This document shows, one piece after another, positions 13,991 to 24,361 of a stretch of DNA of 48,728 bases. The DNA is from a virus. The notes below the pieces were generated by a model that ran no database searches, was not told where the DNA came from, and was given only the letters and a program-made list of their open reading frames with translations. Location of the stretch: IMG/VR virus record IMGVR_UViG_3300045119_000066, positions 1 through 48,728 of that record, one strand, 5' to 3'. Both the position numbers and the translations under genes were made by a program. Numbering within the stretch: the stretch's first letter is position 1; the number at the start of each line of letters is the position of its first letter.

Positions 13991-16900
13991 TGTGTTGCCC
14001 CTTCTGCGGGTAACGGGACGGGCGTCGACTTAGCCCGCTTGGTCGGCATACCACTCGAATCGACAGCTCCTCGGCCAGCCTTTCTACCACCTCCCTCGTA
14101 TCCTTGTGAGGCGGCTTGGAAGCCAAGCGAGCGAAGTTGCGACTGCATGATGATCGGATTTGCGCCGGGGCCTGCCTGAAGTATCTTTTGCGCCTTCGGC
14201 CAGAATTGCTGGACGGTCTCTATCGGCATGACTTTCGCCTGCGCGAGACGCGCACTCATTTCGCGGCCAACCTCCGGGGAAATTTCAGCAATGGTCTTCA
14301 GGTACGGCTGTGTGTTGACGACCGGCAGGTTCTTGTAGCCCGGGACGCCCTGCACGATGAGGCCGTTGCGGGCCTCGGTCGCCTGAAACTCGTTGAGCGT
14401 CCGCACCAGCACGTCCAGCTTTCCCGGTTCCAGCTTGATGCGCGGACCCATCGGCCCGCCAGTCAGCGTTGCCATGCCACCCTCGGTCTGAAGCCCGTCT
14501 TTTAACGAGCGCACCACGCCAGCCAGCGCCGACGTCCGGTCGAGCGGATGCAGCACGTTGACCAGTGGACCGGCCTTGGCGTTGTGAACGGCGATGTAAT
14601 CGCGCTGGCTCTGGTCGTAGCCGTTATACAGGGTTGTCGCCGCTGGCATGTCGCCGTTCTTGACCTTGTTCTCGAACGACGCCCGCGCAATTTGCAATCG
14701 ACCGTCGTTCTGGCCAATTTGATTGTAGAGTTCGCTCATCGGCTCACCGATGGCCATGCGGTCTTTTATGAACGCGCGTAGCCCGGGCACATCCGAAAGC
14801 TGGGCCGGGTCGCCAGTGGCCAGCGACCGCACCCAGTTTGAGAAACCGCCAAGCTCGCGCGGCATGTCACCGAAGACGCCTTGCATCAGGTATTGCGCCT
14901 GCATTGGAGACCACGGGGCCGCGAGCACCGCGCCCACCACGCCAAGATTGTCACGCAACAGTTTTTGGACGTCGTGCGAATCGTAGCCGAGCGCCGACGA
15001 TGCAGCGTTCAGGCTCCGCGCCACCCAACTATAGAATTTGTTGGTGTATTCGCTGGCCTGAAGGTGCGGCGCAATGTCTTGGTACGCCTTGCTGACAATC
15101 GGCCTGTCGTAGAACGTGTCGTAGTTCGACAAAAGACCGGCACCCTGCTTGAGACCCGGCATCTCAAATGGATTTGGAACCGAGTATGTATAGAAGATCG
15201 ACTTCGCAAACTTCTTCATCGCGTTCGGGTCGCCCGACTGAAGGAACTGCGTTGCCCGTTCCGCAAGGTTGAAGATCGTCCCCGGCTCCCACGGCTTCGG
15301 GATAAAGAGAAATGCCCCCTGCATCCCCTCCGGCAGCTTGACCTTCTTGCCGTTGACCGTCGTGTATTCCCCGGACCCAATGAACGGCAAGCGCACGATC
15401 CAGTATTGCGAGCGCGTCTGCACGGACAACCGCTGAATCATCGGGTCGTCCTTGTTATACATTTCGAGCGCGGCAGATGCAGCCGAGAGCATCGCGATGC
15501 GCGGCAGCAGCTTGCGGCGAGCCAAGTCCTTTGCCTCTTTCTCCTGCGCCGTGACGGCTTCCTTGAACAGAATGTCACCCAGCACACGATGAAACTTGTC
15601 GATGCCTTGGATGCTGGCGTTGAGGAACGGGATCGCCCGCGAGTACGCTTCCATCTTGGAGCCGAAGCGCCCGTAGTCGACAAAGTCGCGAGCCTTCATC
15701 GCAGCGTCAAACATGGCGTAGCGATGCGACCGGCCCATTTCGATGTTGTGGTCGTAGACCGCCCGGAAAAGACCAGTGCGTCCGAAGGTCTCCGTCACCT
15801 CCATCGCCTTGATGACTTTCTTGAAGTTGTCGAAATACAGCCCCTTGTGCTGCTCAAGGCCAGCCGTCTCCAGCTCGCCCGCCAACTGGCTGCGCCGCAG
15901 GTCCTCGGCAATCACTCGTGCGCGTTGCGCCTGATAGGCAGAGACGCCGCCAATCTTTAGCTGCTTCTCCATTTCCAGCAGGCCCTTCTTGCCGCGCTGC
16001 AAGCCTGCCGTGCCGACGCCACCGCCGATGCCCTCGGTCGAAGTGTGCATCCGGTAGAACTCATCGTCCGCAAAGAACGACGTGGCACCGCGCCTGATGT
16101 TCCTGAAGAACAGCGGGAAGCCCTCGATTGTCCCTACCTCGGAGACAAGAAGCCATTGCATAAAGCTGTCTTTCACGAGGTTCTTCATGCCGTACGTCAG
16201 CGTAGTTGTGGCTCCAGCCCGCAGCGAAGCGGAGCCGACGCTCATCACGTCAACGAGTAAGCCTGTGGCTTGCGCCGAAAGCTGCGATCCCTTCGGCCCC
16301 AGCATGTCCATCGTGTTGACGAGCTGCCTGCCAAAGTCGCCGTCGGCAAACTGCATTGCCCAGCGTTCGCCCTTGTCCCATCCGAAGATGACCGGCCTGC
16401 CGCCGCTCTTGATCGGCTCGCGCGAGTAGAACTTCACGCGCATGTCTTCTTCGCCAAGCTCGCGTATCGTCCGCGATGCAAACATGCGGGCGTCTTCCGT
16501 GGTGTAGCCCGCCTTCTTGGCCGCATCCATCAGCGTATTCTTGACGTCTATGTCCATTGCGCGGATGACGGAGTTTGGAATCTCCTCACCGATGGCAGCC
16601 GCAGCACTTCGCGGAAGCCTGCGGAGAAGATCGCGGTAGGACATTTTCGTGTAGTTCTCGACCAACTGATCGTTCACATGCGCGACGTTCTGGAAGATGC
16701 TTTCGAGCACGTTGAGGACGTCCCGGTCGGAGCCGACGCGGGCATGACGCCCAAGATTTTCCAGCCCCTTCGCAGCGCCGCCAGAAGAGACTCCGCCAAC
16801 CTCGTTCGTCATGCTTTGCATGTCGCGCAGCAGCGGGACGTATTCCCAGTTTCTCGGATGCAGCAGCTCGTTCGCCTCGTCGACAGTTCGGAGACCACCT

Positions 16901-19900
16901 TTAAGCTCTATCCGCACCACGTCTTTTTGGAAGGCGTAGATGAGTTCGGCGTTCGCCCGCCAGTGCGGAAATAGCTGTTCCATTTCCCTGATCGTGGTCT
17001 CGGCATCGCCCTTGGTTGCCGACGTTGGCATCTTCGTTGCCATCGCCCGCTCGCCACGCTCCATCTGGGTGTGGAGCTGGTAGACCCAGCGGGCAATCAG
17101 GTACGCGCTTATCTGGTCGCGCCGCAGATTGACCACCTCGGCGTTCTTCGGCTCCAGCTTGGTGATGGGGTCGGCCAGCATTTCATTGATCGGCGTCGTG
17201 ATCCCGCCGCCCATCCGCTCCATCGTCTCGAAGTCCATGACGCCGTACTGAAGATCGTCGACGGTCTTGTTGAAGCCGCCGCGACCGTAGATACGCGCCC
17301 ACACGCGCGGGTCTTCGTAGGGCGCAAGGTCCATCAGCTTTTTGTAGACGTTGTTCGGGTCGTCCCTGAAAATCCTGCCAGCCGCCTTGATCGCGTTGTC
17401 GAGTGGCCGGTCTTTTGCGACGATGGTGCGATACATCGCGTCCCAGTAGCGACCGATTGTGCCGCGCTGGAGCGGGTCGTTGTCGATCACCTTCGGGACG
17501 GCGAATGTGGATTTGGTCATCGCCGTCATCGTCTGCATCGACGGCTTGGTGTTGAAGTTGTTGTACGCTTCGTGCAGCCGGTTGAGCTGGGCCAGAAGGT
17601 CCGGGTTCTCGTTGTTCATCAGCTCGACAAATGCCCGGGTAAAGTCGGGGTCTGTCTGCCGCAGGGATTCCCTGTTGGTGATGAAGCCGGACATGAACTC
17701 GCCAAAGCCCTCGCGGCGAATACCAGCCGCGTCCATGTTGGCTCCGGCGTCCCCGGCAAAGGCCCTCATGCTTTGTTCGTTGGCGTCTATCAGATTCTTC
17801 AGCGGACGCCCGACGGTGTTCTCGACGTCGTGGCCCATTTCGTGCGCCAGATCGGCAACGCCAGCCGGACCTGTCTCTTTCAGTCGGATGATGTGCGTCC
17901 CGTAATCGTACTGACCGACCGCGCCCTGACCCTTCAGCCCGCCTTTGCGGACGGTGAGCTTGAGGTTGTTGATCGTGCGCGTCATCGCATCTTGCAGGCT
18001 TTCGACCGGCGTGAACGGCGCATGGACGTTGGCGCTGGCGATGCCTTCCGCCGGTCTCTGTGATCCGTGCGGGGCGGAGACGCCCTGCGCCCGCATTTCT
18101 CTCAGCCTTGCTGCGACTTCGTCCTCGCCCGACGCAGCAAACCCTCGGCCAGCAGCCGGTGGTTCTCCGCCAGATGCCCGTACTCCTCCCGGCCCCAGCT
18201 CTCCAGCAGGTCCGCCCTTTGCAGGTGTTGGGCTGGTGTCAAATGGAATGTCGACGTTGTCGGGGAACCTGTCTTTACCGGCGTGTCCTCTGCCATGTTC
18301 GCCTGCCCTTGCTGTTGCTCGTTCAACTGCCGAATCCGCTTCGAGGCCGTTGGTGTAAACGTCCTTGATGGCGTCTTCGCGAATCTGATTGCGTTCTGTT
18401 TTGGCCTTCCTGCTCGTGGTCTGCTCTGGGTGCAGACTGAACTCGCGCAACACCGCGTCGACCTCATCCGTCGCGCGAAGCATGTTGGCGTCTGGGGTTT
18501 TTACCCTGCCCAATTCTCCCGGGTGGTAGTGCTTGGCCGCGCCGGTCGATTCGTCCCGCAGGATATTGTAGACGTCATTAAGCGTTGATCCTTCCGGCAG
18601 TCTTTTTTGCTGGACTGCCGCCTCAAGAACCTTCTCCGCCGTTTTCGCCTTGCTGCTTTTCGGGCGAACCATGCTCTTCGACAGGTCGAGGTCTTTGATT
18701 TCAGGCTCGGCTCCCTTGAGACCACCCATCGACTTGACCCACTCCGAGAACGTCTGCGGCGGCTTTTCCTTGGGTGTCAGGTCTTGAGTGACCGCCTCGC
18801 CACGCGCCTGCGCTGCTTCCTGTGCGGCAGCCCGCTCGTGCTCGGCTTCGATCTGCGCCCGCTCTGTTGCGTCAACATGCTGGAACGGGTCGACCGCAAC
18901 GTCTTCCGGGTGGACCATCTTGCCGGTGCCCGTCATCGCGCCTTCCGGCAGCGGCTTTCTGTTTTGCGCGAACTGCGCTGGCAGGATGACGCGGTCGTTT
19001 TGCGTCATTGTCAGCGCGACGTGGTCAGGCACGTCCATGTATTCGTTGGCGTTCTCGAACGGCCTCAACGCAAAAGCGACACGCTGCGACTTGCCGTCTT
19101 CCGGACCTGCCGCGCGATAGATGCGGGTCATGCCGGACGCTGGCTCTGGCAGGACGCCCGATGGCGTCGGCGCGTCTGCCGTAATGTCGACCGCGCGTGG
19201 CGGCGCTCCCGGCGTGAAGATGTCGCCGGGGACCCTGTCAGGCGACGGCGGGGCGGGCGGCATCATTTCCGGCGTAGGTCTCGGACCCGAAGGCCCGCCC
19301 GGTTTGCCGCCGGTCAGGTCATCGACGATGTTCTTGTAGCGAAGGATTTGGTTGTCTTTTGCGAACGCCGGTATCGTCCCGAAGAGGAAGCCGGTGGGGA
19401 TCGCCAGACTTGTCTGGATGGGATCGTATTCTTTGCGGACGCCCGCCCTGATCTGCGCGGCCTGTGCGGCTGCGTCGGCACCGCCCTGCACCGCCGCTTG
19501 TCCAACTCCATAGCCAAGGATGACGGAGAGCAGCGGGTTCGAGGCCCGCCAAGCGGCGCTGCCAACCTTGAAGAACGGGTTGACGAAGTTCTCCGGTGTC
19601 AGGAGTTGCCCGCCGACCTGTCCGTAAGCGGCGGCACCAAACTCAGCGAGTGTGCGAAACGCCGGAGTGTTGTTGTACGAGAGGATTTCCGCCTTGGTCC
19701 GCTCCAGCTCGTCTTTTGCGCTGTCCTGAAACCCTCCCGGTGAGAACTTTATGTCGTCGAGGCTGGCAGCCGGAAGGACGCCTTCCGCGCCCGGGATATT
19801 CAAAAGACCGGGGTCGCCAGTGTATTCAGAATCAGGACGCCTCGGCTGTTCCGAGAGCGCCTTGTTGAGAAGGGCACTGCCAGCGCCAGCAAGAGTGTCC

Positions 19901-20115
19901 AGATGCGACTGCGCGTAATTCGCCTTCGCGCGTCCCTCGATTTCCTGCTGCGAAGTGAGCGGCGTGAACGGATTGCCCGGGCTTAGTTTCGGGCCAAGCG
20001 GCGGCTGCCCGCCTCCGACCTTGTCCGATGTTTCCGAGAAGTCGCCGGGAGAATCCGGCAACGTCATTGGCGTGACGCCTTCCGCACCGGGGACGGAATA
20101 CGGGTCCTCGGCCAT
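13987..20115 (-). CDS. Giant internal virion protein with HEMGH metallopeptidase motif
   Basis: A 2042-residue protein in the position of the last T7 internal core protein. Residues 758-762 are HEMGH in ADLAHEMGHDVENTV, a zincin-type zinc site, so a protease domain is likely near residues 690-830. A late region (about 1490-1510, AIPFLNASIQGIDKFHRVL) resembles a domain common in very large phage-ejected proteins. The N-terminus is Pro/Gly rich and acidic. Such proteins are thought to leave the head with the DNA and form a channel across the host envelope. It has no recognised transglycosylase; that is in the next protein. Its ATG directly follows the stop of the upstream gene. Confidence 0.85.
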   Translation of the reverse strand: MAEDPYSVPGAEGVTPMTLPDSPGDFSETSDKVGGGQPPLGPKLSPGNPFTPLTSQQEIEGRAKANYAQSHLDTLAGAGSALLNKALSEQPRRPDSEYTGDPGLLNIPGAEGVLPAASLDDIKFSPGGFQDSAKDELERTKAEILSYNNTPAFRTLAEFGAAAYGQVGGQLLTPENFVNPFFKVGSAAWRASNPLLSVILGYGVGQAAVQGGADAAAQAAQIRAGVRKEYDPIQTSLAIPTGFLFGTIPAFAKDNQILRYKNIVDDLTGGKPGGPSGPRPTPEMMPPAPPSPDRVPGDIFTPGAPPRAVDITADAPTPSGVLPEPASGMTRIYRAAGPEDGKSQRVAFALRPFENANEYMDVPDHVALTMTQNDRVILPAQFAQNRKPLPEGAMTGTGKMVHPEDVAVDPFQHVDATERAQIEAEHERAAAQEAAQARGEAVTQDLTPKEKPPQTFSEWVKSMGGLKGAEPEIKDLDLSKSMVRPKSSKAKTAEKVLEAAVQQKRLPEGSTLNDVYNILRDESTGAAKHYHPGELGRVKTPDANMLRATDEVDAVLREFSLHPEQTTSRKAKTERNQIREDAIKDVYTNGLEADSAVERATARAGEHGRGHAGKDRFPDNVDIPFDTSPTPAKGGPAGELGPGGVRASGGEPPAAGRGFAASGEDEVAARLREMRAQGVSAPHGSQRPAEGIASANVHAPFTPVESLQDAMTRTINNLKLTVRKGGLKGQGAVGQYDYGTHIIRLKETGPAGVADLAHEMGHDVENTVGRPLKNLIDANEQSMRAFAGDAGANMDAAGIRREGFGEFMSGFITNRESLRQTDPDFTRAFVELMNNENPDLLAQLNRLHEAYNNFNTKPSMQTMTAMTKSTFAVPKVIDNDPLQRGTIGRYWDAMYRTIVAKDRPLDNAIKAAGRIFRDDPNNVYKKLMDLAPYEDPRVWARIYGRGGFNKTVDDLQYGVMDFETMERMGGGITTPINEMLADPITKLEPKNAEVVNLRRDQISAYLIARWVYQLHTQMERGERAMATKMPTSATKGDAETTIREMEQLFPHWRANAELIYAFQKDVVRIELKGGLRTVDEANELLHPRNWEYVPLLRDMQSMTNEVGGVSSGGAAKGLENLGRHARVGSDRDVLNVLESIFQNVAHVNDQLVENYTKMSYRDLLRRLPRSAAAAIGEEIPNSVIRAMDIDVKNTLMDAAKKAGYTTEDARMFASRTIRELGEEDMRVKFYSREPIKSGGRPVIFGWDKGERWAMQFADGDFGRQLVNTMDMLGPKGSQLSAQATGLLVDVMSVGSASLRAGATTTLTYGMKNLVKDSFMQWLLVSEVGTIEGFPLFFRNIRRGATSFFADDEFYRMHTSTEGIGGGVGTAGLQRGKKGLLEMEKQLKIGGVSAYQAQRARVIAEDLRRSQLAGELETAGLEQHKGLYFDNFKKVIKAMEVTETFGRTGLFRAVYDHNIEMGRSHRYAMFDAAMKARDFVDYGRFGSKMEAYSRAIPFLNASIQGIDKFHRVLGDILFKEAVTAQEKEAKDLARRKLLPRIAMLSAASAALEMYNKDDPMIQRLSVQTRSQYWIVRLPFIGSGEYTTVNGKKVKLPEGMQGAFLFIPKPWEPGTIFNLAERATQFLQSGDPNAMKKFAKSIFYTYSVPNPFEMPGLKQGAGLLSNYDTFYDRPIVSKAYQDIAPHLQASEYTNKFYSWVARSLNAASSALGYDSHDVQKLLRDNLGVVGAVLAAPWSPMQAQYLMQGVFGDMPRELGGFSNWVRSLATGDPAQLSDVPGLRAFIKDRMAIGEPMSELYNQIGQNDGRLQIARASFENKVKNGDMPAATTLYNGYDQSQRDYIAVHNAKAGPLVNVLHPLDRTSALAGVVRSLKDGLQTEGGMATLTGGPMGPRIKLEPGKLDVLVRTLNEFQATEARNGLIVQGVPGYKNLPVVNTQPYLKTIAEISPEVGREMSARLAQAKVMPIETVQQFWPKAQKILQAGPGANPIIMQSQLRSLGFQAASQGYEGGGRKAGRGAVDSSGMPTKRAKSTPVPLPAEGATQ

Positions 20116-23100
20116 TTAGAACTCCGTCTGCGTGTCGGTCGACGCTGGCGCGTACGGGTCCGCCTGCTCCGGGTCCGGAGAGGGAAGCGGGAAGGAGAAC
20201 TGATCCCCCTGTGTTCCGTCTCCCGTGACCGGCTGGGCGTTGATGGCTCCCGGCTGGTTGGCGGCACCGCTGGACGACATTTCCGATCCCATCTTGATGA
20301 AGTGCTCGGCTGCTCCAGAGCCGTAGGCTTCGTTGAAGAACTTCTTGATTTCCGGGTTGTTCTGGTTTGCGAGCAACGTCTGGATGCGATCCGGCGGAAT
20401 GTAGCCCGTCCCCGGCACGAACGATCCTTCGCGACCGCCGCCGCTTTCCGCTGCGGTATCGAACGGTGGCGGTCCCATCGTGAGCGTGTCGTGATAGCCA
20501 AACCCGGCCAGCTCCGCATACGACGGAGCCTCGCCCTTCCCCGCCGGGGTCTGCTTGGGCTGCTCGGCTGTGAGCGGATTCTCCTGACTGTTCGCCAGCT
20601 CTGTCTTCGCAACCTGCAATGCCGCAGCCGCAGCCTGCCTTGTGTCCTTCGATATGTCCTTCTGCTTGAGCACGGTCTCCATTGCCTTCGTCGCCAGCTC
20701 GGGATCGTTGCCGACGATTTGCAGCACGTTCTTGGCGACCTGCGCTCCGGCCATCGAGTGCGTCGGGTCCGGGTCTGTGAGGGCACGAAGCGGAGCACCG
20801 ACCGTCCGCGCTTCGTCGACGGTGATTGGAGACTGTGTCGCAGTCGGTACGCCGATAAAATTCATCGCCTTCACACGCGCGTCGACCAGCGCCTTCGCCT
20901 TGTCGACATTGGTCGGGTCTGCGTACGCTGCGTCTCTCGCGGCCTTCACGTCTGGGAATTGGTCCGCAGCGGCGGCTGGGTCTTTTAAGCGGTCTTTGAA
21001 GATGCCCTGCGCCACCTTCGAGGCGTCCGTGTAGAGCGCCCTGTCTTTTGGGAATGTTGCAGTCCCCGGCTGCGGCTTCAGCGAAGCCAGCCGGTCAGCG
21101 ATTCCCTCGTTCGACATAAGCGGCATGTTGTTGGTGCCCTCGTAGAATTTCTGGGCGTGTTCTCGCTGCTCCTGCCATGTGAGTGCTGTGCCGGTGCCAA
21201 GCCGGTTCGACACGAAGTCAAACGAGAGCTTGTCCGTGTGGAAGTAGTTCTGCATGTCTTTTGTCAGCGTGACGCCTTGGCCGTTCGCGGCCATGCCCTT
21301 GACGTCGCTGTCGAGCGTGAGTTTGAGCTTTTTCTCGAACTCGGCCTTCACGGACGCACCCTTCATTGCCGCGCCGTCGAGCGCGTTCTTCTGCCGTTCG
21401 GCATCCATCTGCCAGCGCGAGAGTGACGCCGGAGCCGCCGGTCTGCCGCTGCCGTCGTCTCCAACCAGAACGGGAGCCTGTGCGCCGGAGCGAACGACAT
21501 TGACGATGTCCATGCCCTCGCCCTTGTCGCGCGAGCCGCCCTGTATTTCTCCGTGACCGACCACGTTCTCCGGCGGGATAGGCGCGGCTGGATTGATTTG
21601 CTGCAATCCGTTTACGAGAGCATGGCCGGACTGGACCTGCTCCGGGGTGGGCTTTCCTGACCCGACGTAGGCAACGCCGATGGCGTTGTTGTTGGAAATG
21701 TCTGGACGCGCGGTGCGCGTTGCCTCTCCCGGCGGGCGCACATGGTTGGTGCGGGCATCGAGCGGCGCACCTTGATAAACCGTGCCGTCCTTGTCGATGT
21801 AGAAGTGGTAGCCGAATGACTTGCCACCGCGCGATGGGTCACCCTTCTGGGTCTCCAGTGCGCTTTGCAGACTGTCTCCGCCGGTATTGTGCAGGACGAT
21901 GGCCTTGAACGGCTCGGCGTTAGCTGTCGCGCTGCGACCGAATTGCTGACCGGGCGCGTACGCCGCCTGTATTGGAAGACCGGCAACCGAGAAGTTCTGC
22001 GGCGGCTGCGGCGGACCTCCGGCGTTGACGTTGCCGCCGATGATGGTGCGCGGCTGCTGGTTCTGGTCCGTGTCGATAACGCGACCGGAAGCGTCCGCCG
22101 TGATGGTCTGTTGCTCGCCCGGACGCGGCGCGACCCGGGCATTGGCTACGGCCTCGTCTACATTGCCGCCGGAAAAGCGCGTCCCTTGGATCGCCAGCAT
22201 GTCGCCGGACGAAACCTTCGTGACGTCGCCGCCAAAAAGACGGGCCAGCACATCCTTCGGGATGTTGCCTTTGACTGCTTCCTTCGCCCACTCAATGCCT
22301 TTTTCACGACCCTCTCTGGTCGACAACATGGACTGGAAGGCGGGCTGGTCCGGGTTCTGAAGATGAGTCGTGGCACCGGCAACACCTTGTTGGTGCGACA
22401 GATACAGCTCCTTGTCTGTCGGCGGTCGGCCCAGCTCCTTTTCCAGTTGCGGAGCATTGCGCTGCAAGATCGCGACGTAGGCCCGCGCATTTGCTTCAGG
22501 GTCTCTGATGTTCTTGTTGTCGCCGTTCATCCCCATTTCGGCCTTGGTGAGCTGGAAAAGACCCTCGTGCTCACCCTTCACAGCATTGGGATTGCCGCTG
22601 CTCTCGATTGATGCGGCGACCTTCAGGACCTTCGGGTCCATGCCGGTTTCGGCAGCGACCTTCTCGATTGCCGCCTTGATTTCCGGTTTGGCGTCTATTT
22701 CAGCAATGCGCTTCTCGTTGAGCTTGGTGTCTCCGGATGCCGGTACGACCTGCCCCTGCGGCCCCGCAGGTGCTCCCTGTCCCGGCCCCGGAATCGGAGC
22801 CTTGACCGGCGGGACGTAGGTCTCGCCATCCCAGCGTCCGGCAAGGTCTGGCCGGTCTTTTGCGTACTGGCTCTGATCGGAGAATGTCGGATGGTTCGGC
22901 TTCTTGAACGTGTCGGGCATGTGCCCGCTTTGCGGGTCCGGCGTCACGCCAGCCTTGAACGCACCGCGCAAGTCGTAGTCCTGCCCGCTGTCGTTCGGCG
23001 CGTTCTTCGCCTTCCAAGCCTGAAACTGCTTTTCCTCGGTCGGATTGAGTTTGGTCTCGTACTTGCTGGGATCGACCGGAGCTTGCGCTCCCGGCGTTCC

Positions 23101-23856
23101 CGGCATGACGCGAGTGCCCGGGACAGGCTGCTTCTGAAACTGGACCGGACCTTCCTTCTCGCGGTCAGCCGCAAACTTGTCGGCAAACGCCTTGCCGTCA
23201 TCGACGCGGCCCTGTTGAGCAAATCCCGTTTGGGCATGATTGGAAATGCCGCTCATGTAGCCATCGCGCATACGCTGCTTCTGCGCTGGCGTGATGGTGC
23301 CAAGCTTGTCGAGCGAAGCGATTTCTTGATCGACCTGCTTTACCGCGTCGTGACCGCTGTCGGGATAAGCCTGCACTTGCTTGTAGATTTCACCGACACG
23401 ACGGTCTAGTTCGGTCACGGCATATTTGTTGGTAGTGGCGCTCTCGACCTGCGCTGCGCCGACTCCAGTCTGGGCTGTTATTCCGTTGCCTTTGACTTCG
23501 GCGTCCTTGCGCTGCGACTGCGGTACGCTGTTCTTGTATTGCTCTACCACCTGACCGACGCGGCCCATGATCCGGTTGTGCAGCGTCCCCGGAGGATCGT
23601 GGCTCGGGTCAAACTTCAGCGTCTCTTCGGTGATGATCTGCCGTATTTGCTCGTGCATCAGAGCTTCGGACTGATGCGCTTGCAGCTTGTCGAACTGATC
23701 CTGCTTTTGCTGCCAGTGTGCGCCCAGCTTCATCATGGCATCGCCAACAGAGGTCAGGGCCTTGCCTGTTTCGGTGTTGGCCGTAAAGCGCGGCATCGTC
23801 TGTGCCGCAGCGTCTAACTGGACGTGACGCTCGTAGGTTGGGATGCGGACGGCCAT
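20116..23856 (-). CDS. Internal virion protein with transglycosylase and amidase domains
   Basis: A 1246-residue protein with two cell-wall-cutting domains. Residues about 390-505 form an SLT-type lytic transglycosylase, with catalytic E418 in VAASIESSGNPNAV and the usual GLFQLT turn. Residues about 645-800 form an Amidase_2/PGRP domain that would cut the bond between muramic acid and the stem peptide: H656 in IVLHNTGG, YHFYID at 683-688 and H768 in VVGHGEI fit zinc and catalytic positions. Between 290 and 350 lies a region common in phage virion proteins (YDLRGAF, NHPTFSDQSQY). Long helical parts surround these. It most likely opens the murein during DNA ejection, like T7 gp16, but with an added amidase. 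Confidence 0.9.
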   Translation of the reverse strand: MAVRIPTYERHVQLDAAAQTMPRFTANTETGKALTSVGDAMMKLGAHWQQKQDQFDKLQAHQSEALMHEQIRQIITEETLKFDPSHDPPGTLHNRIMGRVGQVVEQYKNSVPQSQRKDAEVKGNGITAQTGVGAAQVESATTNKYAVTELDRRVGEIYKQVQAYPDSGHDAVKQVDQEIASLDKLGTITPAQKQRMRDGYMSGISNHAQTGFAQQGRVDDGKAFADKFAADREKEGPVQFQKQPVPGTRVMPGTPGAQAPVDPSKYETKLNPTEEKQFQAWKAKNAPNDSGQDYDLRGAFKAGVTPDPQSGHMPDTFKKPNHPTFSDQSQYAKDRPDLAGRWDGETYVPPVKAPIPGPGQGAPAGPQGQVVPASGDTKLNEKRIAEIDAKPEIKAAIEKVAAETGMDPKVLKVAASIESSGNPNAVKGEHEGLFQLTKAEMGMNGDNKNIRDPEANARAYVAILQRNAPQLEKELGRPPTDKELYLSHQQGVAGATTHLQNPDQPAFQSMLSTREGREKGIEWAKEAVKGNIPKDVLARLFGGDVTKVSSGDMLAIQGTRFSGGNVDEAVANARVAPRPGEQQTITADASGRVIDTDQNQQPRTIIGGNVNAGGPPQPPQNFSVAGLPIQAAYAPGQQFGRSATANAEPFKAIVLHNTGGDSLQSALETQKGDPSRGGKSFGYHFYIDKDGTVYQGAPLDARTNHVRPPGEATRTARPDISNNNAIGVAYVGSGKPTPEQVQSGHALVNGLQQINPAAPIPPENVVGHGEIQGGSRDKGEGMDIVNVVRSGAQAPVLVGDDGSGRPAAPASLSRWQMDAERQKNALDGAAMKGASVKAEFEKKLKLTLDSDVKGMAANGQGVTLTKDMQNYFHTDKLSFDFVSNRLGTGTALTWQEQREHAQKFYEGTNNMPLMSNEGIADRLASLKPQPGTATFPKDRALYTDASKVAQGIFKDRLKDPAAAADQFPDVKAARDAAYADPTNVDKAKALVDARVKAMNFIGVPTATQSPITVDEARTVGAPLRALTDPDPTHSMAGAQVAKNVLQIVGNDPELATKAMETVLKQKDISKDTRQAAAAALQVAKTELANSQENPLTAEQPKQTPAGKGEAPSYAELAGFGYHDTLTMGPPPFDTAAESGGGREGSFVPGTGYIPPDRIQTLLANQNNPEIKKFFNEAYGSGAAEHFIKMGSEMSSSGAANQPGAINAQPVTGDGTQGDQFSFPLPSPDPEQADPYAPASTDTQTEF

Positions 23857-24341
23857 CAGGCATCATCGACTGCCGTCGATCCCCCAAAGTCGAATCCACC
23901 TCCGCCGCCAGCCGCCCCGCCAATGCCCTTGATGAGAGGCGCTATCGCGCCGATGGCTCCGGCCTGCTCTTGACCCTGCGCTTTGACGTTGAGTGCCCGC
24001 GCCTGCATGTCGAAGTTCTGCGCTTTGATTTCGCCGTTGTAGCGGATGGCCTGCACGTCGAGGTCGGACTGCTTTGTGCTGTCGTCGATAACGTCCATCG
24101 GAGTACCGTAGAGCGAGACGCCCGCCGACAGGTACGAAGAGCGTTGCTGCGATATGAGCTTGATGGCCTTGTGTTCTTGCTCACGCGCGTTGAAGTCGGC
24201 TTGCTGCCGCTCCAGCAATGCCTGTCTTTGATAGGCTTCAGCCTGCGCCCGCGAAGCCTGTGCCTGTGCCTGTGCGCCAGCCATAGCGCCGACGGCTGAG
24301 ACCACTGATCCCAGTACGCCCGCGACGATCCCGATGGCCAT
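23856..24341 (-). CDS. Internal virion protein, gp14-like
   Basis: A 161-residue protein from ATG 24341; the longer frame to 24452 has poor N-terminal sequence. It opens with a hydrophobic helix (MAIGIVAGVLGSVVSAVGAM), continues with an Ala/Gln-rich helix (AQAQAQASRAQAEAYQRQAL), and ends Gly-rich (GGAAGGGGGFDFGG). This pattern and its position between tail tubular protein B and the large core proteins match T7 gp14-like ejection proteins that insert into the outer membrane. Its stop overlaps the next start. Confidence 0.8.
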   Translation of the reverse strand: MAIGIVAGVLGSVVSAVGAMAGAQAQAQASRAQAEAYQRQALLERQQADFNAREQEHKAIKLISQQRSSYLSAGVSLYGTPMDVIDDSTKQSDLDVQAIRYNGEIKAQNFDMQARALNVKAQGQEQAGAIGAIAPLIKGIGGAAGGGGGFDFGGSTAVDDA

Positions 24342-24361
24342 GACGCACAAAAGACAGTCTC

